Below, one piece after another: positions 39,097 to 45,855 of a DNA stretch of 64,000 nt. The DNA is taken from contig NZ_QXTF01000001.1 of NCBI RefSeq assembly GCF_003583725.1, positions 868,001-932,000 of the forward strand, written 5' to 3'. Position numbers and translations under genes: made by a program. Source of the DNA: Sphingomonas edaphi. Its GTDB lineage: Bacteria; Pseudomonadota; Alphaproteobacteria; Sphingomonadales; Sphingomonadaceae. The number at the start of each line of letters is the position of its first letter. Positions within the stretch are counted from its first letter, which is position 1. The notes beneath the pieces were generated by a model. That model saw only the letters and a program-made list of their open reading frames with translations, was not told the DNA's origin and made no database searches.

Positions 39097-39660
39097 CTAG
39101 TTGCAGCGCAGGTTACCGCGGTCGATTGCCTGACCGAGAATCGCGCCCGCGGCACCGCCGATGATCGTGTTGACGGTCCGCGAACCGCCAATGTTGATCT
39201 GATTACCCAGTAGGGCACCCAGCCCGCCACCGATGATCAGACCGGTCGTGCCGTCGTTGCGACGGCAATAATATTGACCGTTCTGGCCTCGGTAAATGCG
39301 GTCGTTCCGCGTCATCCGGCGATCGGCATAATAATCGCCGCTGCGATAATAGCGGTCCGCATAGTAGCGATTATAGCCGGACTCGTAGCGATTATAATCG
39401 TAGCGGTTGTACTGGCGCCAGTCGCGGGCGGCCTGACGGCGATCGCGGCGCGTTTCGCGCTGCGCCTGGTTGATCTCGCGGCGGCACTCCCGAAGCTCAC
39501 GGTTATATTCGCGGCGGTTGTCGGCGCGGCGAAGTTCTCGGGCACATTCGTTTCGCTCCTGCCGAACTTCGCGGTTCTGAGCCTGGGCGGCGGCGGGCAT
39601 CGCGAACGGCGTTGCGACAGCAGCGGCTGTGGCGGCGACGAGCAGGGTCTTCATCTTCAC
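39097..39660 (-). CDS. Exported Arg/Tyr-rich protein with glycine zipper 2TM motif
   Basis: 187 residues behind AAGGAGAGTG. Signal peptide ends AAAQAQ near 28. Residues 30-90 are highly charged (Arg/Glu/Asn coiled coil), 85-125 is a Tyr/Arg/Asn repeat (YNRYDYNRYESGYNRYY), and the C-terminus has glycine-zipper helices (TTGLIIGGGLGALLGNQ, IGGAAGAILGQ). Two cysteines flank the zippers. Such proteins are outer-membrane-associated and often stress-induced. Function unknown. Confidence 0.8.
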   Translation of the reverse strand: MKMKTLLVAATAAAVATPFAMPAAAQAQNREVRQERNECARELRRADNRREYNRELRECRREINQAQRETRRDRRQAARDWRQYNRYDYNRYESGYNRYYADRYYRSGDYYADRRMTRNDRIYRGQNGQYYCRRNDGTTGLIIGGGLGALLGNQINIGGSRTVNTIIGGAAGAILGQAIDRGNLRCN

Positions 39661-39773
39661 TCTCCTTAATGGAGGGCCCGATGGATGCCGGGTCCTTGAG
39701 ATGAAAGCTGGACGATTCGCACTGAACGGATTCTGAGGCCGCCGTTCATCGGGCGGCTTAGTTCAAGACGCCG

Positions 39774-40184
39774 TTAGCGCTCGTTGTCCCAGATCATGTG
39801 GATGATGCGCCAACCCAAGTCCGGATGGTTGAACAACTGGATGGAATTGATCCCGCTCCGCTCGGGCGTCGCGTCGTCGGGCGAGGCTCGCGCCTCGTAG
39901 GCGCTCCAGACATGGGCCATGTTGCCGAAGCGGTCGATCCGGCGACTCGTCTCCACTTCGTAGAAGGCATTGGCGGCGAAAAAGGGCGCAACATTGCGCG
40001 CGTAGTCCTCGAGTCCCATCGACAGCATTGCCGGCCAGCCGTCCTCGTCGATGAAGGTGCGAACCTGGCGCGCTTCGGGAAGGAAGCAGTTCGCCTGCCG
40101 GCTCCAGTCGCGGTCACCGGCGGGTCCGCTGATCATCGCATAGATTTCATCGATAACGGCACCAATCTCTTCTTCGTCGCTCAT
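39774..40184 (-). CDS. NTF2-like nuclear transport factor 2 family protein
   Basis: 136 residues from ATG 40184 with GGGAGGAGCGG upstream. Pattern IGAVIDEIYAMISGPAGDRDW, ARNVAPFFAANAFYEVE and a final GWRIIHMIWDNE suits the SnoaL/NTF2-like fold. Cytoplasmic; substrate unknown. It is divergent from the TIGR02117 gene with 75 bases between them, so their control regions are shared. Confidence 0.8.
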   Translation of the reverse strand: MSDEEEIGAVIDEIYAMISGPAGDRDWSRQANCFLPEARQVRTFIDEDGWPAMLSMGLEDYARNVAPFFAANAFYEVETSRRIDRFGNMAHVWSAYEARASPDDATPERSGINSIQLFNHPDLGWRIIHMIWDNER

Positions 40185-40259
40185 CTTCCGCTCCTCCCTT
40201 GGCGGACCATTGCTAACGAGGCGGGAGACAGGCGCAATCTTTGCTGCCACCAAGGCGGA

Positions 40260-40952
40260 ATGCCCCGTCGCCGTCGAAAGCGTGGCTGGGCGAGGCGCAT
40301 TGCCATCGCCTTGCTGGCCATTCCATTGCTCTACCTCTGCCTAGCGGTCGCCGGGGCGCTCGTCCCGGTCAACGCCGGATGGGATGAGCCAGGCGAAGGC
40401 ATCACCATCTATATCGCCGACAATGGCGTGCATGCCGACCTCGTCCTTCCGGCCCGAGCCGAGGGCCTCGACTGGGAGCCGCTAATGCCGCGCAGCGACT
40501 TTGCCAACGTCCCGGCCGATGCGCGCTGGGTGGCGTTCGGGGCGGGCGAGCGACGAGTCTATCTCGAAACGCCGACCTGGGCAGATCTGTCGCTCAAGAC
40601 GGCCGCGATCGCGTTGACCGGCGGCGAGCGAGTGATGCACGTCGAGTGGGTCCGAGACCCGACCTACTCTGCCCGGTCCATCCGCCTGACACCTGAACAA
40701 TATCGCCGGCTGTGGGCCTCCATCCGCGCCGGCTTCCGGCTCGACGCGGAGGGAATGCCCGTCCGCATCGACCACCCCGGCTACGGACCAAGTGACGCAT
40801 TCTATGAGGGCGTCGGCAAGACCAATGCGGTTCACACCTGTAACCAGTGGGCAGCCAGCCGGCTACGGCTTGCAGGAGTTAAGGCGCCAGTGTGGAGCCC
40901 TTTCGTCAACGGACTGACCTGGCGCTACCGTAAAGCCGATCAGAGCACGTAA
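40260..40952 (+). CDS. TIGR02117 / DUF2459 family protein
   Basis: 230 residues from ATG 40260 with AAGGCGGA before it; a longer open frame is antisense to the NTF2-like gene. The N-terminus [30 protein letters not shown] is a basic stretch plus one membrane helix. The core [35 protein letters not shown] and [10 protein letters not shown] with conserved His and Cys matches the TIGR02117 family, which may have a papain-like fold. No function established. It overlaps hslU by 13 bases at the 3' end. Confidence 0.85.
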   Translation: MPRRRRKRGWARRIAIALLAIPLLYLCLAVAGALVPVNAGWDEPGEGITIYIADNGVHADLVLPARAEGLDWEPLMPRSDFANVPADARWVAFGAGERRVYLETPTWADLSLKTAAIALTGGERVMHVEWVRDPTYSARSIRLTPEQYRRLWASIRAGFRLDAEGMPVRIDHPGYGPSDAFYEGVGKTNAVHTCNQWAASRLRLAGVKAPVWSPFVNGLTWRYRKADQST

Positions 40953-42238
40953 CGGCTAAGGTCAGCGTTCTTCGCAATCCCGCTAAGCTGCTGATCAACA
41001 AAGCTGCGATCGATGGTAAGCGTATCGCCCTTCCGGTCCTCGGCGGTGAAGCTGATCTCTTCGAGCAGCTTTTCCATCACCGTCGACAGGCGGCGTGCGC
41101 CGATATTTTCCACGGCGTCATTCACCTCAGCCGCGACCCGCGCCAGCTCGGCAATGCCGTCGTCGGCAAACTCGATCGTGACGTCCTCGGTCTTCAGGAG
41201 AGCCCGATATTGCTCCGTCAGACTGGCGCGCGTCGCCGACAGGATTCGCACGAAATCCTCTTCGGTCAGCGCAGCAAGTTCGACGCGGATCGGCAAGCGG
41301 CCCTGAAGTTCCGGGAGCAGGTCGGCGGGCTTGGCGACATGGAAGGCGCCGCTGGCGATGAACAGGATGTGGTCGGTCTTGATCGGCCCATATTTGGTCG
41401 CAACAGTGGTGCCTTCGATCAGGGGCAGCAAGTCGCGCTGGACACCTTCACGGCTGACCGAGCCGCCGCGCACGTCGCTAACCGCGATCTTATCGATTTC
41501 GTCCAAGAAGACGATTCCATTGGCTTCGGCGTCGGCCAGCGCAACGCGGGTCACATCATCCTGATCGACGCGCTTGTCGGCCTCTTCCTCAACCAGCTTG
41601 GCGAAGGCGTCCGGCACCTTGAGCTTCCGGCGCTTCTTGGGAGCGCCGCCCATTGCCTTCGACATCATTTCGCTAAGGTTGATCATGCCAACGCCGCCGC
41701 TCCCGGGAATATCGAACGGCATGTTGGGCGCCTCGGATACTTCGATCTCGACCTCTGCACTGTCGAGACTGTGGTCGGCGAAGCGCTGGCGGAAGCTGGC
41801 CCGGGTCGCCTCGGAGGAGCCTTTGCCAGTCAGCGCGTCGAGCAGGCGCTCCATGGCCGCGCCTTCGCTGGCTTCGCGCACCTTGTCGCGGCGGCGTTCC
41901 CGCTCGAGCCGCACCGCTTCCTCGACAAGGTCGCGGGCGATCTGCTCCACGTCGCGACCGACATAGCCCACTTCTGTGAACTTGGTCGCCTCGACCTTCA
42001 CAAACGGAGCATCCGCGAGCTTTGCCAAGCGCCGTGAAATCTCGGTCTTTCCGCACCCCGTCGGGCCGATCATTAAGATATTCTTGGGCACCACCTCGTC
42101 GCGAAGCTCGGGGCTAAGCCGCTGCCGCCGCCAACGGTTGCGCAAGGCGACGGCGACGGCTTTCTTCGCTTCGGTCTGGCCGACGATATGCTCGTCCAGC
42201 GCGGCGACGATCGCCTTCGGGGTCAGATTGTCGTTCAT
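40940..42238 (-). CDS. hslU: ATP-dependent protease ATPase subunit HslU
   Basis: 432 residues. N domain [23 protein letters not shown], Walker [16 protein letters not shown] near 58, I-domain insertion, Walker [13 protein letters not shown] near 245, and the C-terminal tail DLSRYVL that docks in HslV. HslU unfolds substrates for the HslV peptidase. It starts eight bases after hslV. Confidence 0.97.
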   Translation of the reverse strand: MNDNLTPKAIVAALDEHIVGQTEAKKAVAVALRNRWRRQRLSPELRDEVVPKNILMIGPTGCGKTEISRRLAKLADAPFVKVEATKFTEVGYVGRDVEQIARDLVEEAVRLERERRRDKVREASEGAAMERLLDALTGKGSSEATRASFRQRFADHSLDSAEVEIEVSEAPNMPFDIPGSGGVGMINLSEMMSKAMGGAPKKRRKLKVPDAFAKLVEEEADKRVDQDDVTRVALADAEANGIVFLDEIDKIAVSDVRGGSVSREGVQRDLLPLIEGTTVATKYGPIKTDHILFIASGAFHVAKPADLLPELQGRLPIRVELAALTEEDFVRILSATRASLTEQYRALLKTEDVTIEFADDGIAELARVAAEVNDAVENIGARRLSTVMEKLLEEISFTAEDRKGDTLTIDRSFVDQQLSGIAKNADLSRYVL

Positions 42239-42246
42239 ATTCTCTC

Positions 42247-42789
42247 TTACTTGCCGACCGTTTCGATGGTCAGCCGGTCGTTGGTGAACACACAGACTTC
42301 GGCTGCGATGGCCATCGCACGCTTTGCCAACACTTCGGGATCGGGCTCATATTCGCTAAGCGCGCGGGCGGCGGCGAGCGCGTAATTTCCGCCCGAGCCG
42401 ATCGCGGCGATCCCGCCTTCGGGTTCAAGCACGTCTCCGTTCCCTGTCAGGATCAGCATCGTGTCCTTGTCGGCGACGATCATCATCGCTTCGAGGTTGC
42501 GTAGATATTTATCGGTCCGCCAGTCCTTCGCCAGTTCGACCGCCGCGCGCAGCAACTGGCCGCGCGATGCTTCCAGCTTCTTTTCGAGCCGTTCGAAAAG
42601 AGTGAAGGCGTCAGCTGTCGCGCCGGCAAAGCCGCCGATGACGCTGCCGTCGCTGCCCAGCCGCCGGACCTTTTTCGCATTAGGCTTGATTACGGTATTG
42701 CCGAGGCTGACCTGCCCATCGCCGGCGATCACCGTCTTGCCGTCCTTCTTCACCCCCAGGATGGTGGTGCCGTGATACTGTTCCAACAT
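42247..42789 (-). CDS. hslV: ATP-dependent protease subunit HslV
   Basis: 180 residues from ATG 42789 (AGCGGGAG upstream); a 32-residue longer frame is not needed. The catalytic Thr follows a seven-residue propeptide ([12 protein letters not shown]), then [11 protein letters not shown]. It is the proteasome-like peptidase of HslUV. The pair is normally heat-shock induced; a weak RpoH-like sequence lies upstream (42816-42844). A mobile element is inserted beyond, 268 bases upstream of the start. Confidence 0.96.
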   Translation of the reverse strand: MLEQYHGTTILGVKKDGKTVIAGDGQVSLGNTVIKPNAKKVRRLGSDGSVIGGFAGATADAFTLFERLEKKLEASRGQLLRAAVELAKDWRTDKYLRNLEAMMIVADKDTMLILTGNGDVLEPEGGIAAIGSGGNYALAAARALSEYEPDPEVLAKRAMAIAAEVCVFTNDRLTIETVGK

Positions 42790-42815
42790 AAACTCCCGCT
42801 CGGGTTCGATGCGGG

Positions 42816-42844
42816 ATGTGGGAAGGCCGCCACAAGTGCGCAAG
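42816..42844 (-). promoter_or_regulatory. Possible heat-shock (RpoH-type) promoter of hslV
   Basis: Minus strand CTTGCG, 16 bases, CCCACAT, ending 27 bases before the hslV ATG. It partly matches the RpoH consensus CTTGAA and CCCCATNT. The match is weak; the gene's known regulation makes it plausible. Confidence 0.3.
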
Positions 42845-43049
42845 CCGGGAATCCTCCCCCAGCCTATCGCTGCACGCCCTCCCATGGCCGGATTCCGGTT
42901 ATGCCGGACTGCGACTTTGAGCCGGCTTGGTTAGCTAAGTCCTCGCGCGCGAATGATTAGTGGACTAAAATCCCGACATGTACTGCACCGATTAAATTGA
43001 TACGATCCTTTTTGGTGTCCAACGGCATAGATTTTTGAACCTGTTCTGA
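42845..43049. other. Intergenic region between hslV and the mobile element
   Basis: No gene is seen. The second half becomes AT-rich. Before the insertion this was one divergent intergenic region, about 319 bases between hslV and the M20 peptidase gene. Confidence 0.6.
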
Positions 43050-43057
43050 TGGTAGAC
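43050..43057 (+). repeat. Left copy of the 8-bp target-site duplication (TGGTAGAC)
   Basis: TGGTAGAC directly abuts the left inverted repeat and recurs at 45789-45796 right after the right inverted repeat. Eight-base duplications are standard for the IS1595 family. Confidence 0.92.
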
Positions 43058-43082
43058 GGCAATTATATACTTGACAAAGCAG
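43058..43082 (+). repeat. Left terminal inverted repeat of the IS1595-type element
   Basis: 25 bases. It matches the reverse complement of 45764-45788 at 24 positions. The single difference is T at 43071, where the other end has G. That T completes a consensus TTGACA -35 box. Confidence 0.92.
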
Positions 43083-43107
43083 CGTTGAAATCTATGGTGT
43101 TTGTCAA
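43071..43107 (+). promoter_or_regulatory. Transposase promoter partly inside the left inverted repeat, with dyad
   Basis: TTGACA (43071-43076), 16 bases, TATGGT (43093-43098) gives a good sigma-70-type promoter aimed at the transposase. TTGACAAA (43071-43078) and TTTGTCAA (43100-43107) form a perfect 8-bp inverted repeat framing the promoter, which could be an operator or a binding site for the transposase itself. Promoter strength is not known. Confidence 0.6.
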
Positions 43108-43119
43108 CGGAGAGACGCA

Positions 43120-44025
43120 ATGGACATTACCGCCCCCCGCTTCACCAATGAGGATAGCGCCCGCGAGCATCTTGAAGCGCTACGCTGGCCGGATGGTGCA
43201 GAGTGTCCGCATTGCGGCCTCATTGACGCCACCAAGCTGACCGGCTCGCATCACCGTCCCGGCCTCTACCAGTGCAACTCCTGTCGCGAACAGTTCACCG
43301 TCACCGTAGGCACCGTGTTCGAGCGCTCCAAGGTCGGGCTGCATAAATGGTTGCTCGCTACGCATCTGCTTTGCGCCTCCAAGAAGGGCATGAGCGCCAA
43401 GCAGATCGAACGTATGCTTGGTGTAACCTACAAAACCGCTTGGTTCATGTGCCACCGCATCCGCGAGGCCATGAAGGACGATGGTTCACCCCTAGGCGGC
43501 TCTGGCCAGATCGTTGAAGCCGACGAAGCATTTGTTGGTGGCAAGAAGGGCAATCGCCTTTCCGGTAAGACAGCTCCTGCGAAGAAGGTCGTTGCACTAA
43601 TTGAGCGCGACGGTCGCGCCCGCTCGTTCCACGTTGCCAACCTCCATGCCAACAACCTTCGCAGCGCGCTCGTGACCAACGTTGACCGCCAGTCCTACCT
43701 CATGACCGACGAAGCCTACGCATACCGCCTCGTCGGCAAAGAGTTCGCGATGCATGGCCGCGTTCTTCACAGCATCCGCGAGTTCGCCAAGGCGGGCGGC
43801 GTCGTTCACTCCAACACCGCAGAGAACTTCTTTTCCATCCTCAAGCGTGGCGTGATTGGCACCTACCATCACTGGAGCGCCGCCCACATGCACCGCTATC
43901 TGGCCGAGTTTGACTTCCGCTACTCGACCAAGGGCAGCAATGATTTCGAGCGCTCCGAAATCTGCCTCAAGAACATCGCTGGCAAGCGCCTCACCTATCG
44001 GCGGGCTAATCCGCTCGCAGCCTGA
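43120..44025 (+). CDS. IS1595 family transposase
   Basis: 301 residues behind GGAGAG. An N-terminal zinc ribbon C29-x2-C32 ... C52-x2-C55 (ECPHCG, YQCNSC) is followed by helix-turn-helix-like KQIERMLGVTYKTAWFMCHRIREAM and an ISXO2-like DDE domain: EADEAFVGGK near 137, LMTDEAYAY near 193 and HSNTAENFFSILKRGV near 228. It cuts and joins the element's ends. The reading frame is intact. No overlap with cargo; the first cargo stop lies 47 bases on. Confidence 0.93.
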   Translation: MDITAPRFTNEDSAREHLEALRWPDGAECPHCGLIDATKLTGSHHRPGLYQCNSCREQFTVTVGTVFERSKVGLHKWLLATHLLCASKKGMSAKQIERMLGVTYKTAWFMCHRIREAMKDDGSPLGGSGQIVEADEAFVGGKKGNRLSGKTAPAKKVVALIERDGRARSFHVANLHANNLRSALVTNVDRQSYLMTDEAYAYRLVGKEFAMHGRVLHSIREFAKAGGVVHSNTAENFFSILKRGVIGTYHHWSAAHMHRYLAEFDFRYSTKGSNDFERSEICLKNIAGKRLTYRRANPLAA

Positions 44026-44072
44026 TTACTACAAGGCCCCGAACGCTCTGGGTGAGCGCCGCAAGCGCTGGA

Positions 44073-44294
44073 CTAGTTAACGCGAGCGTCTTCGGCTTGA
44101 TCTATCTGATAGTTGAAGCTGTAGCGCGTCTGCCTGCCAGCTTTGTCCAAATCAAAAGGGAGCTGCTGTTGGTCGTCCTCGCGTGGCGGCAGCTCCAACG
44201 TTGGGCGATTGGCGTTCATCCAAGCGGCGATAACGAAGCCCACAATGGCTACCACCACTCCAATAAGAGCGGGCGCTATCAGGCCAAAGTCCAT
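44073..44294 (-). CDS. Cargo: small single-pass membrane protein
   Basis: 73 residues. One N-terminal helix (LIAPALIGVVVAIVGFVIAAWM) and a polar tail (LPPREDDQQQLPFDLDKAG). The start directly follows the stop of the next minus-strand gene (TAAATG), so the two are translated together. No homologue recognised. Lies inside the IS1595-type element. Confidence 0.65.
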   Translation of the reverse strand: MDFGLIAPALIGVVVAIVGFVIAAWMNANRPTLELPPREDDQQQLPFDLDKAGRQTRYSFNYQIDQAEDARVN

Positions 44295-44537
44295 TTATCT
44301 CTCCGCATCCAGCGACTTAAGAAAGAACGCTCCAGCGTATATAAGCAATCCGGCCGCCAAAAACCATCCGCCCGTAGCAGGAGCAATCCGGCCATCTGCA
44401 TAAGATTGCACGGCTGCCGCTGCGATAAGACCCGCGCCTAGATTGGACGCAATGCCCGCAAGCATTTTCTTTGTTTCGTTCCGCCGTAAAACGGCAGTCC
44501 GATACTCCTCTTCGGAATGATAAACTTTCCCCGCCAT
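44295..44537 (-). CDS. Cargo: small two-helix membrane protein
   Basis: 80 residues from ATG 44537; a TTG two codons earlier is possible. A charged N-terminal segment (KVYHSEEEYRTAVLRRNETKK) precedes two hydrophobic helices (ASNLGAGLIAAAAVQSY; GGWFLAAGLLIYAGAFFL). Paired with the 73-residue membrane protein downstream with no gap. Function unknown; two small membrane partners in a row could act as a pair. Confidence 0.65.
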   Translation of the reverse strand: MAGKVYHSEEEYRTAVLRRNETKKMLAGIASNLGAGLIAAAAVQSYADGRIAPATGGWFLAAGLLIYAGAFFLKSLDAER

Positions 44538-44613
44538 TGGCAAGAACTGGACTCATTACTAATCGGCGTCAATCATTACGCCGCCGAATCGCCGTACTCC
44601 AGTGGAGGGACTA

Positions 44614-44880
44614 ATGGCGGCCTATCCAGTTAAGTGCCACACGCCTGATAACTTAGACTTGGACCGGCGAATACAGGGACTTGGAGGCGATTGGGGATGG
44701 AAGCCAATCGACCGCATCATTCAGATGATCGAGGGCGGTGACTTATTCTGGGTTTCTGTCGGCGGCAGGGGCGTGGCGATAATTGTGAAATCTCGAAACG
44801 GCAGAAAATATCTGACGACTTTCGGCGACGATCATCCCCCAAACAACCTCCTTAGCCTTCCGAAATGCCCGTCACCGTAG
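44614..44880 (+). CDS. Cargo: DUF3892 domain protein
   Basis: 88 residues from ATG 44614 with GGAGGG four bases upstream. The pattern AAYPVKCHTPDNLDLDRRIQ, WKPIDRIIQMIEGGDLFWV, then RNGRKYLTTFGDDHPPNNLLSLPKCP matches DUF3892, a small fold of unknown function often carried by mobile elements and found near defence or accessory genes. Its end overlaps the convergent 56-residue gene by 29 bases. Confidence 0.8.
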   Translation: MAAYPVKCHTPDNLDLDRRIQGLGGDWGWKPIDRIIQMIEGGDLFWVSVGGRGVAIIVKSRNGRKYLTTFGDDHPPNNLLSLPKCPSP

Positions 44881-45022
44881 CGACAGGGGAAGCAAAAGAT
44901 TCTGGCTGCATTGCCCATGCAAGCGCTTGTTGCGCTGCGTAGAGGCCGGCGTGTTGAAAAGGGTCAGGGTAAGCAGCCAGACGCGCCTCTATGCGCCGCA
45001 ACTCAGCTTGGATGTGCTTCAT
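44852..45022 (-). CDS. Cargo: 56-residue hypothetical protein
   Basis: Start ATG 45022 behind GGAGG (five bases); an ATG at 45049 overlapping the preceding stop (ATGA) is the alternative and would add nine residues. Helical: MKHIQAELRRIEARLAAYPD, then HAGLYAAQQALAWAMQP. No domain recognised. Second of two short minus-strand genes starting near 45168. Confidence 0.6.
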   Translation of the reverse strand: MKHIQAELRRIEARLAAYPDPFQHAGLYAAQQALAWAMQPESFASPVATVTGISEG

Positions 45023-45045
45023 AAGGCCTCCGCTTTCGTGGTTCG

Positions 45046-45168
45046 TCATTCGCTCTTGTGGTTTGACTCGGTAGGCGCGGCCTTCTTGTCGACCTTGTGC
45101 GGCCTTGGCTTGCTCGCCAGCATCCGCCGCAGCACTTCGTCTTCCTGCTTTTGATTGGTGTCGGTCAT
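45046..45168 (-). CDS. Cargo: 40-residue hypothetical protein
   Basis: A very short but coherent frame: MTDTNQKQEDEVLRRML, then ASKPRPHKVDKKAAP. Short proteins with an EDEVLRRML-KP-PHK pattern are, from memory, widespread and unnamed in alphaproteobacteria. Its start codon shares bases with the start of the divergent 169-residue gene (bases 45166-45169 read CATG), and its stop overlaps the ATG at 45049. Function unknown. Confidence 0.6.
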   Translation of the reverse strand: MTDTNQKQEDEVLRRMLASKPRPHKVDKKAAPTESNHKSE

Positions 45169-45676
45169 GGATGAAAATCGCCTCCTGCCCAAAAGATACG
45201 CTGAGGCGCTTGGTTATTCCACACTTGCCTGGGCCTTGCTGGAAACAGGCCTAGACATCCTTGTCGCAATTACTTTCCACCGCTTCGACGGCAATCAAAG
45301 CCATCCGGAGATCCCTAGAAGCCTGTCCCGAAAGATCGGCTACCTTAAAGATATTGCGAAGCTCAGGCCGGGGCATCCTTGGGCCAATCGCATCCTTGCT
45401 ATCGCCGCCACCGCCGGAGAGCTTAGCGACGAACGCCACCACGTTACACACGGCGTCGCAACCGGCGGCTTCGACGGGGAATCCACCTACGTCTTTCGGC
45501 TATTGTATGAGAAAACCATGCACCAGCCGCTTGAGAGGCCGGTTTCGGTAACGCAATTGCGAGAACTGTCCGCCAAAACACGGGATGCAGCTATCGCCGC
45601 ATTAGACCTAGCGCACGAGATGGTTGATGCGATCAAAGATGTGGACAACGATCCTGTCGGCAAGGCTGGCCGCTGA
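45167..45676 (+). CDS. Cargo: 169-residue helical hypothetical protein
   Basis: From ATG 45167. Mostly alpha-helical: YAEALGYSTLAWALLETGLD, SLSRKIGYLKDIAKLRPGHPWA, AATAGELSDERHHVTHGVA, then QLRELSAKTRDAAIAALDLAHEM. The ERHHVTHG segment is the most distinctive; similar helical proteins occur as unannotated cargo in mobile elements. No signal peptide. It starts back to back with the 40-residue gene, so they share a control region. Confidence 0.7.
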   Translation: MDENRLLPKRYAEALGYSTLAWALLETGLDILVAITFHRFDGNQSHPEIPRSLSRKIGYLKDIAKLRPGHPWANRILAIAATAGELSDERHHVTHGVATGGFDGESTYVFRLLYEKTMHQPLERPVSVTQLRELSAKTRDAAIAALDLAHEMVDAIKDVDNDPVGKAGR

Positions 45677-45775
45677 CTCAGGACTAAATTCCCACTCCCA
45701 AAGCTGGGCGCGAACCCACTCCTTTACCTCATCGGTTAGGGCGTCATGGCCTTGAAGAGTGCTCTGCTTTGTCAC
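45608..45775 (-). CDS. Cargo: doubtful 55-residue frame starting inside the right inverted repeat
   Basis: GTG 45775 lies within the right inverted repeat and the frame runs DALTDEVKEWVRAQLWEWEF, SPESAASLADRIVVHIFDRI. Its composition is protein-like, with amphipathic helices. It overlaps the end of the 169-residue gene antisense by 69 bases. No ribosome-binding site is seen, so it may be a remnant. Confidence 0.3.
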   Translation of the reverse strand: MTKQSTLQGHDALTDEVKEWVRAQLWEWEFSPESAASLADRIVVHIFDRINHLVR

Positions 45776-45788
45776 GTATATAATTGCC
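45764..45788 (-). repeat. Right terminal inverted repeat of the IS1595-type element
   Basis: Reverse complement matches the left end (43058-43082) at 24 of 25 positions. The outer end GGCAATTATATAC abuts the right target duplication. Confidence 0.92.
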
Positions 45789-45796
45789 TGGTAGAC
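45789..45796 (+). repeat. Right copy of the 8-bp target-site duplication (TGGTAGAC)
   Basis: Identical to 43050-43057. Removing the element and one copy restores a continuous hslV-M20 intergenic region. Confidence 0.92.
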
Positions 45797-45855
45797 GAGG
45801 TTCTTGTGGCGTGCGATGCCTAAAGCCGAAGTACCGCTACCCGAAGGAACCCCGC

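Larger units (their letters stand above)
43058..45788 (+). mobile_element. IS1595-family insertion element with passenger genes, 2731 bp
   Basis: Bounded by 25-bp terminal inverted repeats (43058-43082 and 45764-45788), identical except at one base; the outer end begins GGCAATTATATAC. An exact 8-bp duplication, TGGTAGAC, flanks it. It encodes an IS1595/ISXO2-type transposase in its first third and carries about 1.7 kb of cargo: a two-gene minus-strand membrane set, a DUF3892 gene, two or three short minus-strand genes and a divergent 169-residue gene. IS1595 elements are known to carry passengers. All ends and the transposase are intact, so it may be recent and active. Confidence 0.93.
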
